Assembly: GCF_029846715.1 (NCBI RefSeq)
Contig: NZ_JARVWW010000028.1
Coordinates: 40,348 to 104,347 of the forward strand
Length of the DNA: 64,000 nt
Direction of reading: 5' to 3'
From: Bradyrhizobium nivariense
GTDB taxonomy: Bacteria; Pseudomonadota; Alphaproteobacteria; Rhizobiales; Xanthobacteraceae
Each line of letters begins with the position of its first letter. The first letter of the stretch is position 1. Positions 51,952 through 62,463 of the stretch are shown here, one piece after another. The translations under genes and the position numbers were made by a program. The notes under the pieces are model-generated. The model ran no database searches and had not been told where the DNA came from. It saw only the letters and a list, made by a program, of their open reading frames with translations.

Positions 51952-52530
51952 ATGATCCGGTTTTTTGCCGCGCCGATTGCCGCCATCGCACTGCTGTCGG
52001 CCACCGCCGGCGGCGCCTTCGCCGAAGAGTTCGACTCGCGCGACATCATGGGCGGCGGCCCGAACTTCTTCCGCGGCGGCTCGAACCCGGTCCCCCGGTC
52101 CACCGTCATGTACAACGGCAACTACGCCCCCGGCACGATCGTGGTGAACACCAGCGAGCGCCGGCTCTATCTGGTGCTCCAGAACGGCCAGGCACTGCGC
52201 TACGGCATCGGCGTCGGCCGCGACGGCTTCCGCTGGGGCGGAGTGCACAGGATCACCGCCAAGAAGGAATGGCCGGACTGGACGCCGCCGTCGCAGATGC
52301 TGGCCCGCCGGCCGGACCTGCCGCGTCACATGAAGGGCGGCGTCGAGAATCCGCTCGGCGCGCGCGCGATGTATCTGGGCTCGACGCTCTATCGCATCCA
52401 CGGCTCCAACGAGCCGGAGACGATCGGCCAGGCGGTATCCTCGGGCTGCTTCCGCATGACCAACGACGACGTCAGCGACCTCTACGGCCGCGTCTCGGTC
52501 GGCACCACCGTGGTCGTGCTGAACAACTAG
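51952..52530 (+). CDS. L,D-transpeptidase (YkuD family), exported
   Basis: A 192-residue protein with a signal peptide (FFAAPIAAIALLSATAGGAF-A) and a YkuD domain: LYRIHGSNEPETIGQAVSSG and CFRMTNDDVSDLYGRV hold the catalytic His and Cys. KEWPDWTPPSQML and NPLGARAMYLGST are shared with the paralogue at 43435-44295. Being soluble in the periplasm, it should act on peptidoglycan cross-links. ATG 51952 follows GGGGGAAAC; the in-frame ATG 27 bp upstream has no RBS. Confidence 0.9.
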   Translation: MIRFFAAPIAAIALLSATAGGAFAEEFDSRDIMGGGPNFFRGGSNPVPRSTVMYNGNYAPGTIVVNTSERRLYLVLQNGQALRYGIGVGRDGFRWGGVHRITAKKEWPDWTPPSQMLARRPDLPRHMKGGVENPLGARAMYLGSTLYRIHGSNEPETIGQAVSSGCFRMTNDDVSDLYGRVSVGTTVVVLNN

Positions 52531-52614
52531 CCTGCGGCGAATCGCGGGAACCCGCAGGGCGCGTGAATATGCGGTCTTGTGCGTCGCTTCCGAATACGGC
52601 AGCGTCGCCTGACA

Positions 52615-53430
52615 ATGAGCGCATTGGCCCTGCCTTCGTCCGGCTTTCGCATCGTCCTGCTGGCGCTCGCCACCGTCGCGTTCAACCCTGACACCGCTAC
52701 CATTGCCGTCGCGGGCGAATTGCCCGCGATCGCCTCGCGCCAGCGCGCCGAGAAGAAGAGTTTTACCGACGGCGAGATCGTCGATGGCTTTCTGAAGACG
52801 GCGTTCGGCGCCGAATATCACCTTGCCGGCCGTGTCGACCGCATTCGCAAGTTCGACGGACCGGTGCGCGTGTTCGCCGAGAGTGACCGCGCCGACCGCA
52901 AGGCGCAGCTCGCAAAGGTCGTGGCCGACATCGGCAAGCACGTGCAGCATCTCGACATCGCCATGATCGACACCAGCGAGGCGGCGAATGTGCGCGTAAA
53001 GCTCGTGCGCGACCGCGATCTGTTCCGCACCATCTCGAGCTTCTACGGCGCGGAGAAGGCCCGCGAGATCCGCACTTCGCTCGATCCGCAATGCCTGTCC
53101 GGCTTCCGCAAGAACGACAATTTCGAGATCGAGCATTCCGACGTCATCCTCACCGTCGACAACGGCGATTTCACCTTCCTCGACTGTGCCTATGAGGAGC
53201 TGCTGCAATCGCTCGGCCCGATCAACGACACCACGAGCGTGCCCTGGACCATGTTCAACGACAACGTCTCGATGGGCTATTTCGATGTCTACGACCAATA
53301 CATCCTCAACCTGCTCTACGATCCCCGGATCAGGCCGGGCATGACCGTGCAGGAGGCCAAGGCGGTGCTGCCGCAAGTGCTCGCGGATGTGAGGGTGTGG
53401 GTGAAGCGGGTGAATGATCTGAAGGAGTGA
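52615..53430 (+). CDS. DUF2927-family exported protein
   Basis: A 271-residue protein. It has a short hydrophobic N-terminus (SGFRIVLLALATVAFNPDTA) and then the DUF2927 core: FTDGEIVDGFLKTAFGAEY, KFDGPVRVFAESDRADRK, and the end signature ILNLLYDPRIRPGMTVQEAK. Cys in DPQCLSGF and FLDCAYEEL may pair. The fold resembles gluzincin-like metalloproteases in some members, but no HExxH is seen here. ATG 52615 is chosen by signal-peptide position; an upstream start adds 12 residues. It is convergent with the threonine-synthase-like gene across a large palindromic element. Confidence 0.75.
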   Translation: MSALALPSSGFRIVLLALATVAFNPDTATIAVAGELPAIASRQRAEKKSFTDGEIVDGFLKTAFGAEYHLAGRVDRIRKFDGPVRVFAESDRADRKAQLAKVVADIGKHVQHLDIAMIDTSEAANVRVKLVRDRDLFRTISSFYGAEKAREIRTSLDPQCLSGFRKNDNFEIEHSDVILTVDNGDFTFLDCAYEELLQSLGPINDTTSVPWTMFNDNVSMGYFDVYDQYILNLLYDPRIRPGMTVQEAKAVLPQVLADVRVWVKRVNDLKE

Positions 53431-53432
53431 CG

Positions 53433-53716
53433 CGCTTACCCTCCGCTGGAGGGCAGGGCAATCGCATATGGTTCACGAGGACCGCGCGGGCTTGCTCCGC
53501 CTCTCCCGCTTGCGGGAGAGGCCGACGCGCTCGCAGAGCGCGGCGGGTGAGGGCTCTCGCCACACAGGGACATCCTTCGCAATTCTTGACAATCCCGACG
53601 CGGAGACACCCCCACCCCAGCCCTCCCCCGCAAGCGGGAGAGGGAGCCCACTGCCGATGCCGCCGCATCGTGCACACCATATGCGATAGCCCTGCCCTGG
53701 AGGGGGAGGGTAAGAG
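53433..53716. repeat. MITE-like element with 39-bp inverted ends between convergent genes
   Basis: The outer arms (53433-53471 and 53678-53716) are near-complements: CTTACCCTCC, GGAGGGCAGGGC and ATCGCATATGG are shared. Inside are hairpins around CTCTCCCGCTTGCGGGAGAG and CTCCCCCGCAAGCGGGAG. No ORF is supported. It could terminate both flanking transcripts and looks like a non-autonomous palindromic repeat of the kind spread through rhizobial genomes. Confidence 0.65.
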
Positions 53717-53717
53717 C

Positions 53718-54845
<1,128 letters not shown>

Positions 54846-55245
54846 GGCGGTCTCCAAGGAAGGCGATAAGGCAAAGGCGATACGGCAAGGGCGATCTGTG
54901 CGATTGGTCTGATGACACGTTTTGTCTGGAAATTCGACGCCCGGCGCGCCAACCGCGCAGCGCCCCTTGAAAACGTGAAAAACATAATTACTTCATCGCG
55001 TTACAGCGATGGCGGCGAGGTCCACCAGTGCGGTGGCGTGGCCCTCGGGCAAGCCCTGCCGGCCCGCTGATGACGGGAATTTGGCCGCGAACCGCCCTGC
55101 CCTGCGCAGCACGATTAACTTGTCTGTCGCGACTGCCCGCTACAATATGTTGGATTGAGCTCGCGCCGCCGGTGTTCCGCATCGGCAGCGCGGCCGAGCC
55201 AGGCCCGTCCGAGCGGCGGGCCGTTGGCTTTTTTGGAGTTTGGTC
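54846..55245. other. Divergent intergenic region, 400 bp
   Basis: It lies between the leftward PLP-enzyme gene and the rightward uracil-catabolism genes. No ORF with an RBS is supported. It should hold both promoters and any operator for the uracil operon; I could not define motifs. TTGGAG just before 55246 is the RBS of the next gene. Confidence 0.5.
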
Positions 55246-56502
55246 ATGAGCCGCGCGAACCGTACCGACCACATCCGCCTGACCTCCCATCCGGAGCCGG
55301 GCCGCAAGGCCGCATTCCCGATCCACTGGGGCGCGGCCGACGCACGCGCTCGCGGGCCGATCATCGGCACGGTGTCGCGCGCTGGGGATCGCAACGTGAT
55401 CGGCAGCCATGGCGGCTCCTATGCGATGTACCGGGCGCTCGCGGTGTCCGCCGGCGCGCTCGATCCGATCCGGCGTCCCGATCTCACCAACACCTTTCCG
55501 GCCGCGACCATCGGCCCGTTCGAGCAATGGCGCGATCCCGCCAAGATCGTCGCGCTCGATCCCTGGGGGCATCTCGTCGCCGAGAATTTCGGCAAGGAGA
55601 TCGCCGAGGGTTCCGACATCAGGCCGAGCATCGCGGTGACGCGCGCGCGGCTGGACCTGCCGGAGATCCGCGAGGCGCTCGCCGCCAAGCGCCTGCGCGC
55701 CGACGGCGACGTCGTGCACGCCAATGGCAGCGTGTCGGTGGTGAAGATCGCGATCGACCCGGTCTGGTATCTGCCCGGCCTTGCGACGCGCTTTGCGACC
55801 AACGAGACCGAGCTGCGGCGCACGCTGTTCGAGCAGACCGCCGGCATGTTCCCCGAGCTCGTCACCCGGCCGGACATGAAGGTGTTTCTGCCGCCGATCG
55901 GCGGCACCACGGTCTACATGTTCGGCGATGTCACCAAGCTGCCGGACCATCGCACCAAGATCACCTGCCGCGTGCATGACGAGTGCAACGGCTCCGACGT
56001 GTTCGGCTCCGACATCTGCACCTGCCGGCCCTACCTCATTCACGGCATCGAGGAATCCGCGCGCGGCGCGCAGGAGGGCGGGCTCGGGCTCGTGATCTAC
56101 AACCGCAAGGAAGGCCGCGCGCTCGGCGAGGTCACGAAATTCCTGGTCTACAACGCGCGCAAGCGCCAGGAGGACGGCGACGCGGCCGCCGCCTATTTCG
56201 AGCGCACCGAATGCGTCGCCGGCGTCCAGGACGCGCGCTTCCAGCAATTGATGCCTGACACCATCCACTGGCTGGGCCTGAAGCGCATCGACCGCTTCCT
56301 GTCGATGAGCGACATGAAGCACGACGCGCTGACCTCGCAGGGTATCGACATCGTCGAGCGCGTGCCGATCCCGCCCGAGCTCATTCCCGCCGACGCTTAT
56401 GTTGAGATCGCCGCGAAGAAGGCCGCCGGCTATTACTCGGACGACATCGCGCCCGAGAAGGACGTCAACGGCGTGGTCGGGCGTTCGCTGGAAAAGTATT
56501 GA
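55246..56502 (+). CDS. URC1-type GTP-cyclohydrolase-II-like protein (uracil catabolism)
   Basis: A 418-residue relative of GTP cyclohydrolase II with an extra N-terminal 200 residues. The zinc-binding motif is present (CRVHDECNGSDVFGSDICTC), as is the GLGLVIYNRKEGRALGE stretch replacing the usual R-Q-E-G-R-G loop. The C-terminus (HDALTSQGIDIVERVPIP) corresponds to the RibA end. URC1 works in the uracil catabolic pathway known from Lachancea kluyveri, acting on uridine nucleotide after a phosphoribosyltransferase step. The next two genes are URC4-like and a uracil phosphoribosyltransferase, the expected partners, so riboflavin synthesis is unlikely. Confidence 0.85.
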   Translation: MSRANRTDHIRLTSHPEPGRKAAFPIHWGAADARARGPIIGTVSRAGDRNVIGSHGGSYAMYRALAVSAGALDPIRRPDLTNTFPAATIGPFEQWRDPAKIVALDPWGHLVAENFGKEIAEGSDIRPSIAVTRARLDLPEIREALAAKRLRADGDVVHANGSVSVVKIAIDPVWYLPGLATRFATNETELRRTLFEQTAGMFPELVTRPDMKVFLPPIGGTTVYMFGDVTKLPDHRTKITCRVHDECNGSDVFGSDICTCRPYLIHGIEESARGAQEGGLGLVIYNRKEGRALGEVTKFLVYNARKRQEDGDAAAAYFERTECVAGVQDARFQQLMPDTIHWLGLKRIDRFLSMSDMKHDALTSQGIDIVERVPIPPELIPADAYVEIAAKKAAGYYSDDIAPEKDVNGVVGRSLEKY

Positions 56503-56509
56503 TCGATTG

Positions 56510-57748
56510 ATGTCGGATTCTTTGGAACGAGAGGCCCGTTCGCTGCTCAGCGCAGGAGCGGTTCGCGCGCGTGCCGGTGAGATGCTTCAGATCGGCCTTG
56601 CCGGCGGGCTCACCCATTTCACGATCGATCTCGCTCGCATGGACGGCGTTGCGGACGCCGTGCTCGCGGTGACGCGCAAGGCCTATCCGACGCTGGAGAT
56701 TCCCTTCCATGCGCGGTGGCGACACTTTGTGCTTGGCGGCGTCGACCGCTGGGCGCGGCTTGCGGACGCGGCCTCATGGCCCGATCGCGCGGCGCGGGCG
56801 CGCGCGGAGTTCGACCTTGCCATCGTCAGCGTGCTGCTCGATGCCGGCGCGGGCGCTGTCTGGCGATACCGCGACGCCGTGACAGGACAAGGCATCGGCC
56901 GGTCCGAGGGGCTTGCGATCGCAAGCCTCGACATGTTCGCAAGCGGCCTTTTTTCCGGCGATTCCCGCGCACCGTTCAGGGTCGATGCCGACGTGCTCGC
57001 GCAACTGCCGCTTGCCGCGCTCACGTCGGCCTTTCAGGTGAGCGATGCCAATCCGCTGCTCGGACTCGAGGGGCGGACCGATCTGCTGCGACGCCTGGGC
57101 AAGCTGGTGGCGGAGCGAGCGGACGTGTTCGGCTCGCACGACACGCCGCGGCCGGGCGGGCTGTTCGATCACATCGCGGCGCAGGCGAATGGCGGCGCGC
57201 TTCCCGCGCCCGCGATCCTGTCGGCGGTGCTGAACCAGCTCGGACCGATCTGGCCGTCGCGGCTTGAGCTTGCCGGGATTCCGCTCGGCGATTGCTGGCG
57301 TCATCCCGCGATCAAGGCGGACGATGCGACCGCGGGCCTGGTGCCCCTGCACAAGCTGTCGCAATGGCTGAGCTACTCGCTGATCGAGCCGCTCCAGCGC
57401 GCCGGATTTAATGTCACCGACATCGACGGCCTGACCGGGCTTGCCGAATATCGCAATGGCGGCCTGTTCGTCGATCACGAGGTGCTGCGCCTGCGCGATG
57501 CCGCTGATGCCGAGCGCGCGCATGCGGTGGATTCGCTGCTCGTCGTGGAGTGGCGCGCGCTGACCGTGGCGCTGCTGGACCGGCTTGCCGAACTGGTTCG
57601 CGCAAAGCTCGGCCGCACCCCCGATACATTGCCGCTCGCCAGCATTCTGGAAGGCGGCACCTGGGCCGCGGGCCGCACTATTGCCTTCGCGCGCCGTCCC
57701 GACGGCGCACCGCCGCTCAAGGTGATCAGCGACGGCACGGTGTTCTAA
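56510..57748 (+). CDS. URC4/DUF1688-family protein (uracil catabolism)
   Basis: A 412-residue protein matching DUF1688: LLSAGAVRARAGEMLQIGLA, IPFHARWRHFVLGGVDRW, DLAIVSVLLDAGAGAVWRYR and FDHIAAQANGGALPAPAILS. No cofactor motif is recognised. In yeast URC4 is essential for uracil degradation through an unsettled reaction. The ATG is 7 bp after the URC1 stop, so coupled translation is likely. A signal peptide and membrane segments are absent. Confidence 0.85.
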   Translation: MSDSLEREARSLLSAGAVRARAGEMLQIGLAGGLTHFTIDLARMDGVADAVLAVTRKAYPTLEIPFHARWRHFVLGGVDRWARLADAASWPDRAARARAEFDLAIVSVLLDAGAGAVWRYRDAVTGQGIGRSEGLAIASLDMFASGLFSGDSRAPFRVDADVLAQLPLAALTSAFQVSDANPLLGLEGRTDLLRRLGKLVAERADVFGSHDTPRPGGLFDHIAAQANGGALPAPAILSAVLNQLGPIWPSRLELAGIPLGDCWRHPAIKADDATAGLVPLHKLSQWLSYSLIEPLQRAGFNVTDIDGLTGLAEYRNGGLFVDHEVLRLRDAADAERAHAVDSLLVVEWRALTVALLDRLAELVRAKLGRTPDTLPLASILEGGTWAAGRTIAFARRPDGAPPLKVISDGTVF

Positions 57749-57796
57749 TCTCTCGTTTGCGTTCGCGGAAACAGACCCCTCATCCGGCGCCGTAAC

Positions 57797-57844
57797 CGAT
57801 GCAAGGCATCGGCGTTCTTAAGAAACGGCGGCCTAAAGGCCGCC
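57797..57844 (+). repeat. Two intergenic hairpins before upp
   Basis: CCGATGC/GCATCGG (57797-57813) and GGCGGCCT-AA-AGGCCGCC (57827-57844) are perfect short inverted repeats in the 149 bp between URC4 and the phosphoribosyltransferase gene. They could attenuate read-through or stabilise mRNA. Similar palindromes occur in other gaps of the window. Confidence 0.5.
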
Positions 57845-57897
57845 TATGCCACCTTCTCCCACAAGGGGGAGAAGTGAAAAAGCAGGAGCATCCCATC

Positions 57898-58527
57898 ATG
57901 GAAGGCGTCACGATCGTCGATCATCCGCTGGTGCAGCACAAGCTGACGCTGGTGCGGGACAAATCGATCTCGACCAAATCGTTTCGGGAGCTGATCAAGG
58001 AGATCGGCATGCTCCTGTGCTACGAGGTGACGCGCGACCTGCCGCTCACTGACGTGGTGGTCGATACGCCGCTGGCGCGGATGCACTCGGCCAAGATCGC
58101 GGGCAAGAAGCTGGTGTTCGTGCCGATGCTGCGCGCAGGCACCACCTTCGTCGACGGCATGATGGACCTGGTGCCGACCGCGCGCGTCGCGCATATCGGC
58201 ATCTACCGCGAGCCGCACAGCTTTGCCGCGATCGAGTACTTCTTCAAATCGCCGTCCGATCTCGGCGAGCGGCTTGCGATCGTAGTGACGCCTGTGGTTG
58301 CGACCGCCAACACGGCCGTCGCCGCAATCGACCGGCTGAAGGAGCGCGGCGCCAAGGACATCCGGCTGGCCTGCCTGATCGCCGCGCCGGAGGGACTCGA
58401 ACGGTTGCGCGGACTGCATCCGGACGTCCCGATCTGGACGGCCGCGGTCGACGAAGGTCTCGACGAGAACGGCTTTATTTTGCCGGGCCTTGGCGACGCC
58501 GGTGACCGCGCTTACGGGACGAGATAA
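57898..58527 (+). CDS. upp: Uracil phosphoribosyltransferase of the URC cluster
   Basis: A 209-residue UPRT. VDHPLVQHKLTLVRDKSIST is the typical opening, VPMLRAGTTFVDGMMDLVP the substrate loop, and HIGIYREPHSFAAIEYFF follows. The PRPP loop reads IVVTPVVATANTAVAA rather than the usual D-P-M-L-A-T-G-G-S, so the Asp is replaced by Thr; variant loops may be normal for URC-linked enzymes. It makes UMP from uracil and PRPP, which in the URC pathway is the first step. ATG 57898 gives the standard length; an upstream in-frame start runs through the hairpin region. Confidence 0.85.
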   Translation: MEGVTIVDHPLVQHKLTLVRDKSISTKSFRELIKEIGMLLCYEVTRDLPLTDVVVDTPLARMHSAKIAGKKLVFVPMLRAGTTFVDGMMDLVPTARVAHIGIYREPHSFAAIEYFFKSPSDLGERLAIVVTPVVATANTAVAAIDRLKERGAKDIRLACLIAAPEGLERLRGLHPDVPIWTAAVDEGLDENGFILPGLGDAGDRAYGTR

Positions 58528-58536
58528 GCGCGAAGC

Positions 58537-59646
58537 TCAGAGCTTCCCGCTGCCGCAAATTTCCTTCAGCGCCCGCCACTCCGTATCTGTGAGCAGCGGC
58601 GGGCCGCTGGCGGGGCGATCCTCTTTCGTCATGCGCGCAAGGCGGTCCTCGGTGAGCGGATGGCTCGCCAGGATCGACGTGAGGCCGCCGCCTTCCTTGC
58701 CGGTGATGCGGAACATCAGTTCGGCCGCGGGCTTCGGCGAGCGGCCGAGCGCATGCATGATCTCAATCGCGAACGTATCGGCGGCCGTCTCGGCCTCGCG
58801 CGAATAGGAGGCCTCGACCACGCTGCGCGAGGCGAAGATCACGGCGCTCGAGCCGGTGACGTCGCCGAACAACAGGCCGATCAGGAACGAGGTGCCGCCG
58901 TTGTAGATCAGCCCACGCATGTTGTCGTGATGCTTGAGATGGCCGAGCTCGTGGGCGAGGATGCCCGCGATCTCGTCCGGGTTTTCGGCCTTGTCGAGCA
59001 GGCCCTTCAGCACGAACACCTTACCGCCCGGCAGCGCGAACGCATTCGGCACCGGTGTCGGCAGCACGCCGGCCGTCATGGAATCGTCGTCGAGGCCGGC
59101 GGCATCGCGCAGCCGATTGACGAGTTTGATGAAGGCCGCTTTCCCTGCCGCATCCTCGCACATATTGCGGCCGAAGATGGTCTTCACCTGGACCTCCGAC
59201 GCATCGCCAATGCGCCGCTCGATCGGTTTCGGAACCAGCGGCGCAAGGCGATCGGCAGCGAGCGGCACGCCGAACAGCACGACGCAGACGATGGAGACGG
59301 CCGCAGCCATCGACCAGCCGACAATTTTTGCGACGCCGCGGCGCGAAGTCTGGTGCTCGTCGAGCCGTACGCAGCGGGCGGTCACGTCCGAGGCGAGCAG
59401 AGCGTCGCGAATTTCCAGCCGCGCCAGCGGCGGCGCGGAAGCGCAAGCGAGCCGCAAAATGCCGACCGGGCTGTCGGCGCGGCGGATGTCGGCATAGGGC
59501 CAGACTACGGGCGTTCCACCCTCTTCGAGGATCTCGAGCGCGTCACCGAGCGTCAGCGCCACCTGCCGCCGGCGGCTCGACACGCCGTCGAAGAAGATCG
59601 TCGGCTTTGCGGATTGCGCCGGGGCCTCAGCGAACACGTCACTCAC
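58537..59646 (-). CDS. M48-family membrane metalloprotease
   Basis: A 369-residue protein. An N-terminal soluble region (about 1-110) is followed by a membrane segment (MAAAVSIVCVVLFGVPLAA) and an M48 Ste24/HtpX-like domain with ILAHELGHLKHHDN and third-ligand region ASYSREAETAADTFAIEIM. It would degrade or process proteins in the periplasm or at the membrane. It starts at GTG 59646, three bases after the YjgN stop, so the pair is cotranscribed; this linkage is recurrent in rhizobia. Confidence 0.85.
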   Translation of the reverse strand: MSDVFAEAPAQSAKPTIFFDGVSSRRRQVALTLGDALEILEEGGTPVVWPYADIRRADSPVGILRLACASAPPLARLEIRDALLASDVTARCVRLDEHQTSRRGVAKIVGWSMAAAVSIVCVVLFGVPLAADRLAPLVPKPIERRIGDASEVQVKTIFGRNMCEDAAGKAAFIKLVNRLRDAAGLDDDSMTAGVLPTPVPNAFALPGGKVFVLKGLLDKAENPDEIAGILAHELGHLKHHDNMRGLIYNGGTSFLIGLLFGDVTGSSAVIFASRSVVEASYSREAETAADTFAIEIMHALGRSPKPAAELMFRITGKEGGGLTSILASHPLTEDRLARMTKEDRPASGPPLLTDTEWRALKEICGSGKL

Positions 59647-59649
59647 AGC

Positions 59650-60795
59650 TCAAAATCCCGCGACATCGAGTCCATCGGCAAAGCCTTCGCCCAGTGCGCT
59701 GGCGAGCTCGCCGCTGCCGCGCACGTCCGCCGCGGCCCCGATGTCGTGCACCTCGACGGTTTCGAGCACCTTGGCCCAGAGATCGCGCTGGAGATAGACC
59801 CGCATCACGATGTTGAGGGCAAGGGCGACTGCGAAGTAGCCGATCACCATCATCAGCAGCATCGGAATGCTCTTGGAGGCATTGCCTGGCCCTAACGCCT
59901 GCTCGACCGAAAGGCCGCTCAGCGTGACGACGAGCATGGTCGCTCCGCCGATATAGGCGCCGAAGATCGCCGAGAGCAGCGTCCACCAGCCGATCACCTT
60001 CCAGTACAGGCCGTAGAACGCGTTGGTCGGCAAATTCGAGGACAGGCTGACGCCGCCAATGCGGATGCCGTCGAGCCACCAGCGCCACTCACGCGCCTTG
60101 AACTGGGCATAGAAGAACGGCGCGAGCGGGAAGATCACCAGCGCGATCGGGCTGAGCAGCCACAGCCACCAGCCGCGCTTGAAGAATGTCCAGCCGTCGC
60201 CTGCGAATTCGCCGCGCAAATCGCCGTAATGGGTGTGCCGCATCTTGTAGCGTTCGAGCGAAGCCTCGCGCCACGGCAATGCGAGACCAAGCGTCAGGAA
60301 CACCAGCAAGCCCCACAGCATGGCGCGGAACGAATAGGCCCAGCCCGATCCGTCCATCCAGAACCGCACGCCGCGCCAGACCGTGCGCGTCAGGCGATAG
60401 CGCCGCGCGCGAAAGATCGCGAACTGGCCGAAGGCATAGAAGCTGATGAACAGCGGTGTCGAGGCAAAGCCCTGCCAGCGCTCGAACTCGATGCCGACGA
60501 GGAAATAGGCGAGGTAGATCGGCACCAGGATCGCAAGCGCGAACAGGAAGCCGACCAGGAGCTCCTTGGCCCGCCCGGTATATTCGGCGGCATCGCCGTC
60601 GACCGCGGTGTTCGCCCACAGATGACGGCGGATGTCGGTGACGAGCCAGAACCGGTAGAAGCCGAAGGTGACGAGCTCCAGCAGGGCACCCCTGGTGACC
60701 AATTTGCGAAACTCGGTGCGGTTGCCGGTGAAATCGACCCGCGTGGGCGGCAGCGGCGGGGGTAAGGGTTCGGAGCCCATGGGGACCCATTGCAT
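59650..60795 (-). CDS. YjgN/DUF898-family membrane protein
   Basis: A 381-residue polytopic membrane protein. DFTGNRTEFRKLVTRGALLE and LLELVTFGFYRFWLVTDIRR are the family signature, repeated further on as WRGVRFWMDGSGWAYSFRA and LPTNAFYGLYWKVIG. There are about seven hydrophobic segments. The function of YjgN is unknown. Met 60795 is used; the open frame extends to a TTG at 60840. It is cotranscribed with the M48 peptidase, which may process it or its ligand. Confidence 0.8.
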   Translation of the reverse strand: MQWVPMGSEPLPPPLPPTRVDFTGNRTEFRKLVTRGALLELVTFGFYRFWLVTDIRRHLWANTAVDGDAAEYTGRAKELLVGFLFALAILVPIYLAYFLVGIEFERWQGFASTPLFISFYAFGQFAIFRARRYRLTRTVWRGVRFWMDGSGWAYSFRAMLWGLLVFLTLGLALPWREASLERYKMRHTHYGDLRGEFAGDGWTFFKRGWWLWLLSPIALVIFPLAPFFYAQFKAREWRWWLDGIRIGGVSLSSNLPTNAFYGLYWKVIGWWTLLSAIFGAYIGGATMLVVTLSGLSVEQALGPGNASKSIPMLLMMVIGYFAVALALNIVMRVYLQRDLWAKVLETVEVHDIGAAADVRGSGELASALGEGFADGLDVAGF

Positions 60796-61107
60796 GTCGT
60801 TCACGGCGGCAACCTCGGGGTGCGGACCTGGTTCGATCAAACTATAGATCAGAGATTAGTCGATCCCCAAGATGGGCGGGTTCGATTTAGCTCGATTCCG
60901 GTCGATTTCTTCCACGATTCCCCGCCAAACGGGGTGCGCAAGATCACGTTCACACGGCGGCGTGACGGCCGTCCGACGCTCTCCTGAAGGTTGGCTGTGG
61001 CAAAACTCTCCCTTGCTCCGACGCAGACAACCGGCTGTAATTGCAAATCAAATACCGCAGCGCAGAATTCAACGAGAACGCGCGGTTCACGCCAGGGAGA
61101 ACGAGTC

Positions 61108-62373
61108 ATGCATGGGACCATCGAGAGCGCGGCGAAGCTCGACGCGTTACGCGCACGCGCCACATCACTGCCGCTGGAGCAGTTCGATCCGGGCGATCCC
61201 GAGCTGTTCAGGACCGATACGTTCTGGCCCTATTTCGATCGCCTGCGCCGGGAGGATCCCGTGCACTATTGCAAGGACTCGATGTTCGGGCCGTATTGGT
61301 CGGTGACGCGCTACAACGACATCATGGAGATCGAGACCAATCATTCGGTATTCTCCTCGGCCTCCTCGCTCGGCGGTATCACCATCCGCGACATCGATCC
61401 GGATCTGCGCCGCGAGAGCTTCATCTCGATGGACCCGCCGCGCCACGCGGCGCAGCGCAAGACCGTGGCGCCGATGTTCACGCCGACGCATCTGGACAAT
61501 CTCGCCCTCAACATCCGCAAGCGCTCGGCCGAGTGCCTCGACAATCTGCCGCGCGGCGAGGTGTTCGACTGGGTCGACCGCGTCTCGATCGAGCTCACCA
61601 CGCAGATGCTCGCGGTGCTGTTCGATTTTCCCTGGGAGGACCGCCGCAAGCTGACGCGCTGGTCGGATATCGCGACCACCATTCCCGGACCCGACGGCCT
61701 CGTCGCCACCGAAGACGAGCGGCAGGCCGAGCTGACGGAATGCGCGGGCTATTTCGCGCGGCTGTGGAAGGAGCGCATCGAGCAGCCGCCGAAGAGCGAC
61801 CTGCTGTCGATGATGGCGCATGGTGCCGCCACGCGCGACATGGACGCGAAAAACTTCCTCGGCAATCTCATCCTTTTGATCGTCGGCGGCAACGACACCA
61901 CCCGCAACACCATGTCCGGCTCGCTCGACGCGCTGAGCCAACATCCGGAGCAATATCGCAAGCTGCGCGAAAACCCGGCGCTGCTCGACAGCTTCGTGCC
62001 GGAAGTGATCCGCTGGCAGACGCCGCTGGCACATATGCGGCGCACCGCGCTTGCGGACTTCGAGTTCCGCGGCAAGCAGATCAAGAAAGGTGACAAGGTC
62101 GTGATGTGGTACGTCTCGGGCAACCGCGACGCCGACGCGATCGAAAAGCCCTACGAATTCATCATCGACCGCGCCCGGCCGCGCACGCATCTCTCCTTCG
62201 GCTTCGGCATCCATCGCTGCGTCGGCTTGCGGCTTGCCGAACTCCAGCTCAAGATTATCTGGGAAGAGATCCTCAAGCGATTCGACCATATCGACGTGGT
62301 CGGCGAACCCAAGCGGGTCTATTCGAGTTTCGTGAAGGGTCTTGAAACGCTGCCGGTGAAGATTGCGGCGTAG
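61108..62373 (+). CDS. Cytochrome P450, CYP153-like (first of two)
   Basis: A 421-residue soluble P450. The I-helix motif is LLIVGGNDTTRNTMSGS, the K-helix E-x-x-R is in PEVIRWQTPLAHMRRTA and the haem Cys lies in HLSFGFGIHRCVGLRLAE. These phrases, with DRLRREDPVHYC and FGPYWSVTRYNDIM, match CYP153 alkane/fatty-acid terminal hydroxylases as I remember them. ATG 61108 follows AGGGAGAACG. No ferredoxin or reductase gene is adjacent, so it must borrow electron carriers. The second P450 starts 91 bp after this stop. Confidence 0.85.
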   Translation: MHGTIESAAKLDALRARATSLPLEQFDPGDPELFRTDTFWPYFDRLRREDPVHYCKDSMFGPYWSVTRYNDIMEIETNHSVFSSASSLGGITIRDIDPDLRRESFISMDPPRHAAQRKTVAPMFTPTHLDNLALNIRKRSAECLDNLPRGEVFDWVDRVSIELTTQMLAVLFDFPWEDRRKLTRWSDIATTIPGPDGLVATEDERQAELTECAGYFARLWKERIEQPPKSDLLSMMAHGAATRDMDAKNFLGNLILLIVGGNDTTRNTMSGSLDALSQHPEQYRKLRENPALLDSFVPEVIRWQTPLAHMRRTALADFEFRGKQIKKGDKVVMWYVSGNRDADAIEKPYEFIIDRARPRTHLSFGFGIHRCVGLRLAELQLKIIWEEILKRFDHIDVVGEPKRVYSSFVKGLETLPVKIAA

Positions 62374-62463
62374 GAAATCTCCCTCTCCCCGCATCCGCCT
62401 TCACCAAAACTTCGGCGGACAGGGCGGGGAGAGGCGAAGGAAGAACCAACTGGAGCCACGACC

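Noticed and set aside
51874..53376. 500-codon minus-strand open frame
   Set aside because: It runs antisense through the L,D-transpeptidase and DUF2927 genes, both of which have signal peptides and family motifs.
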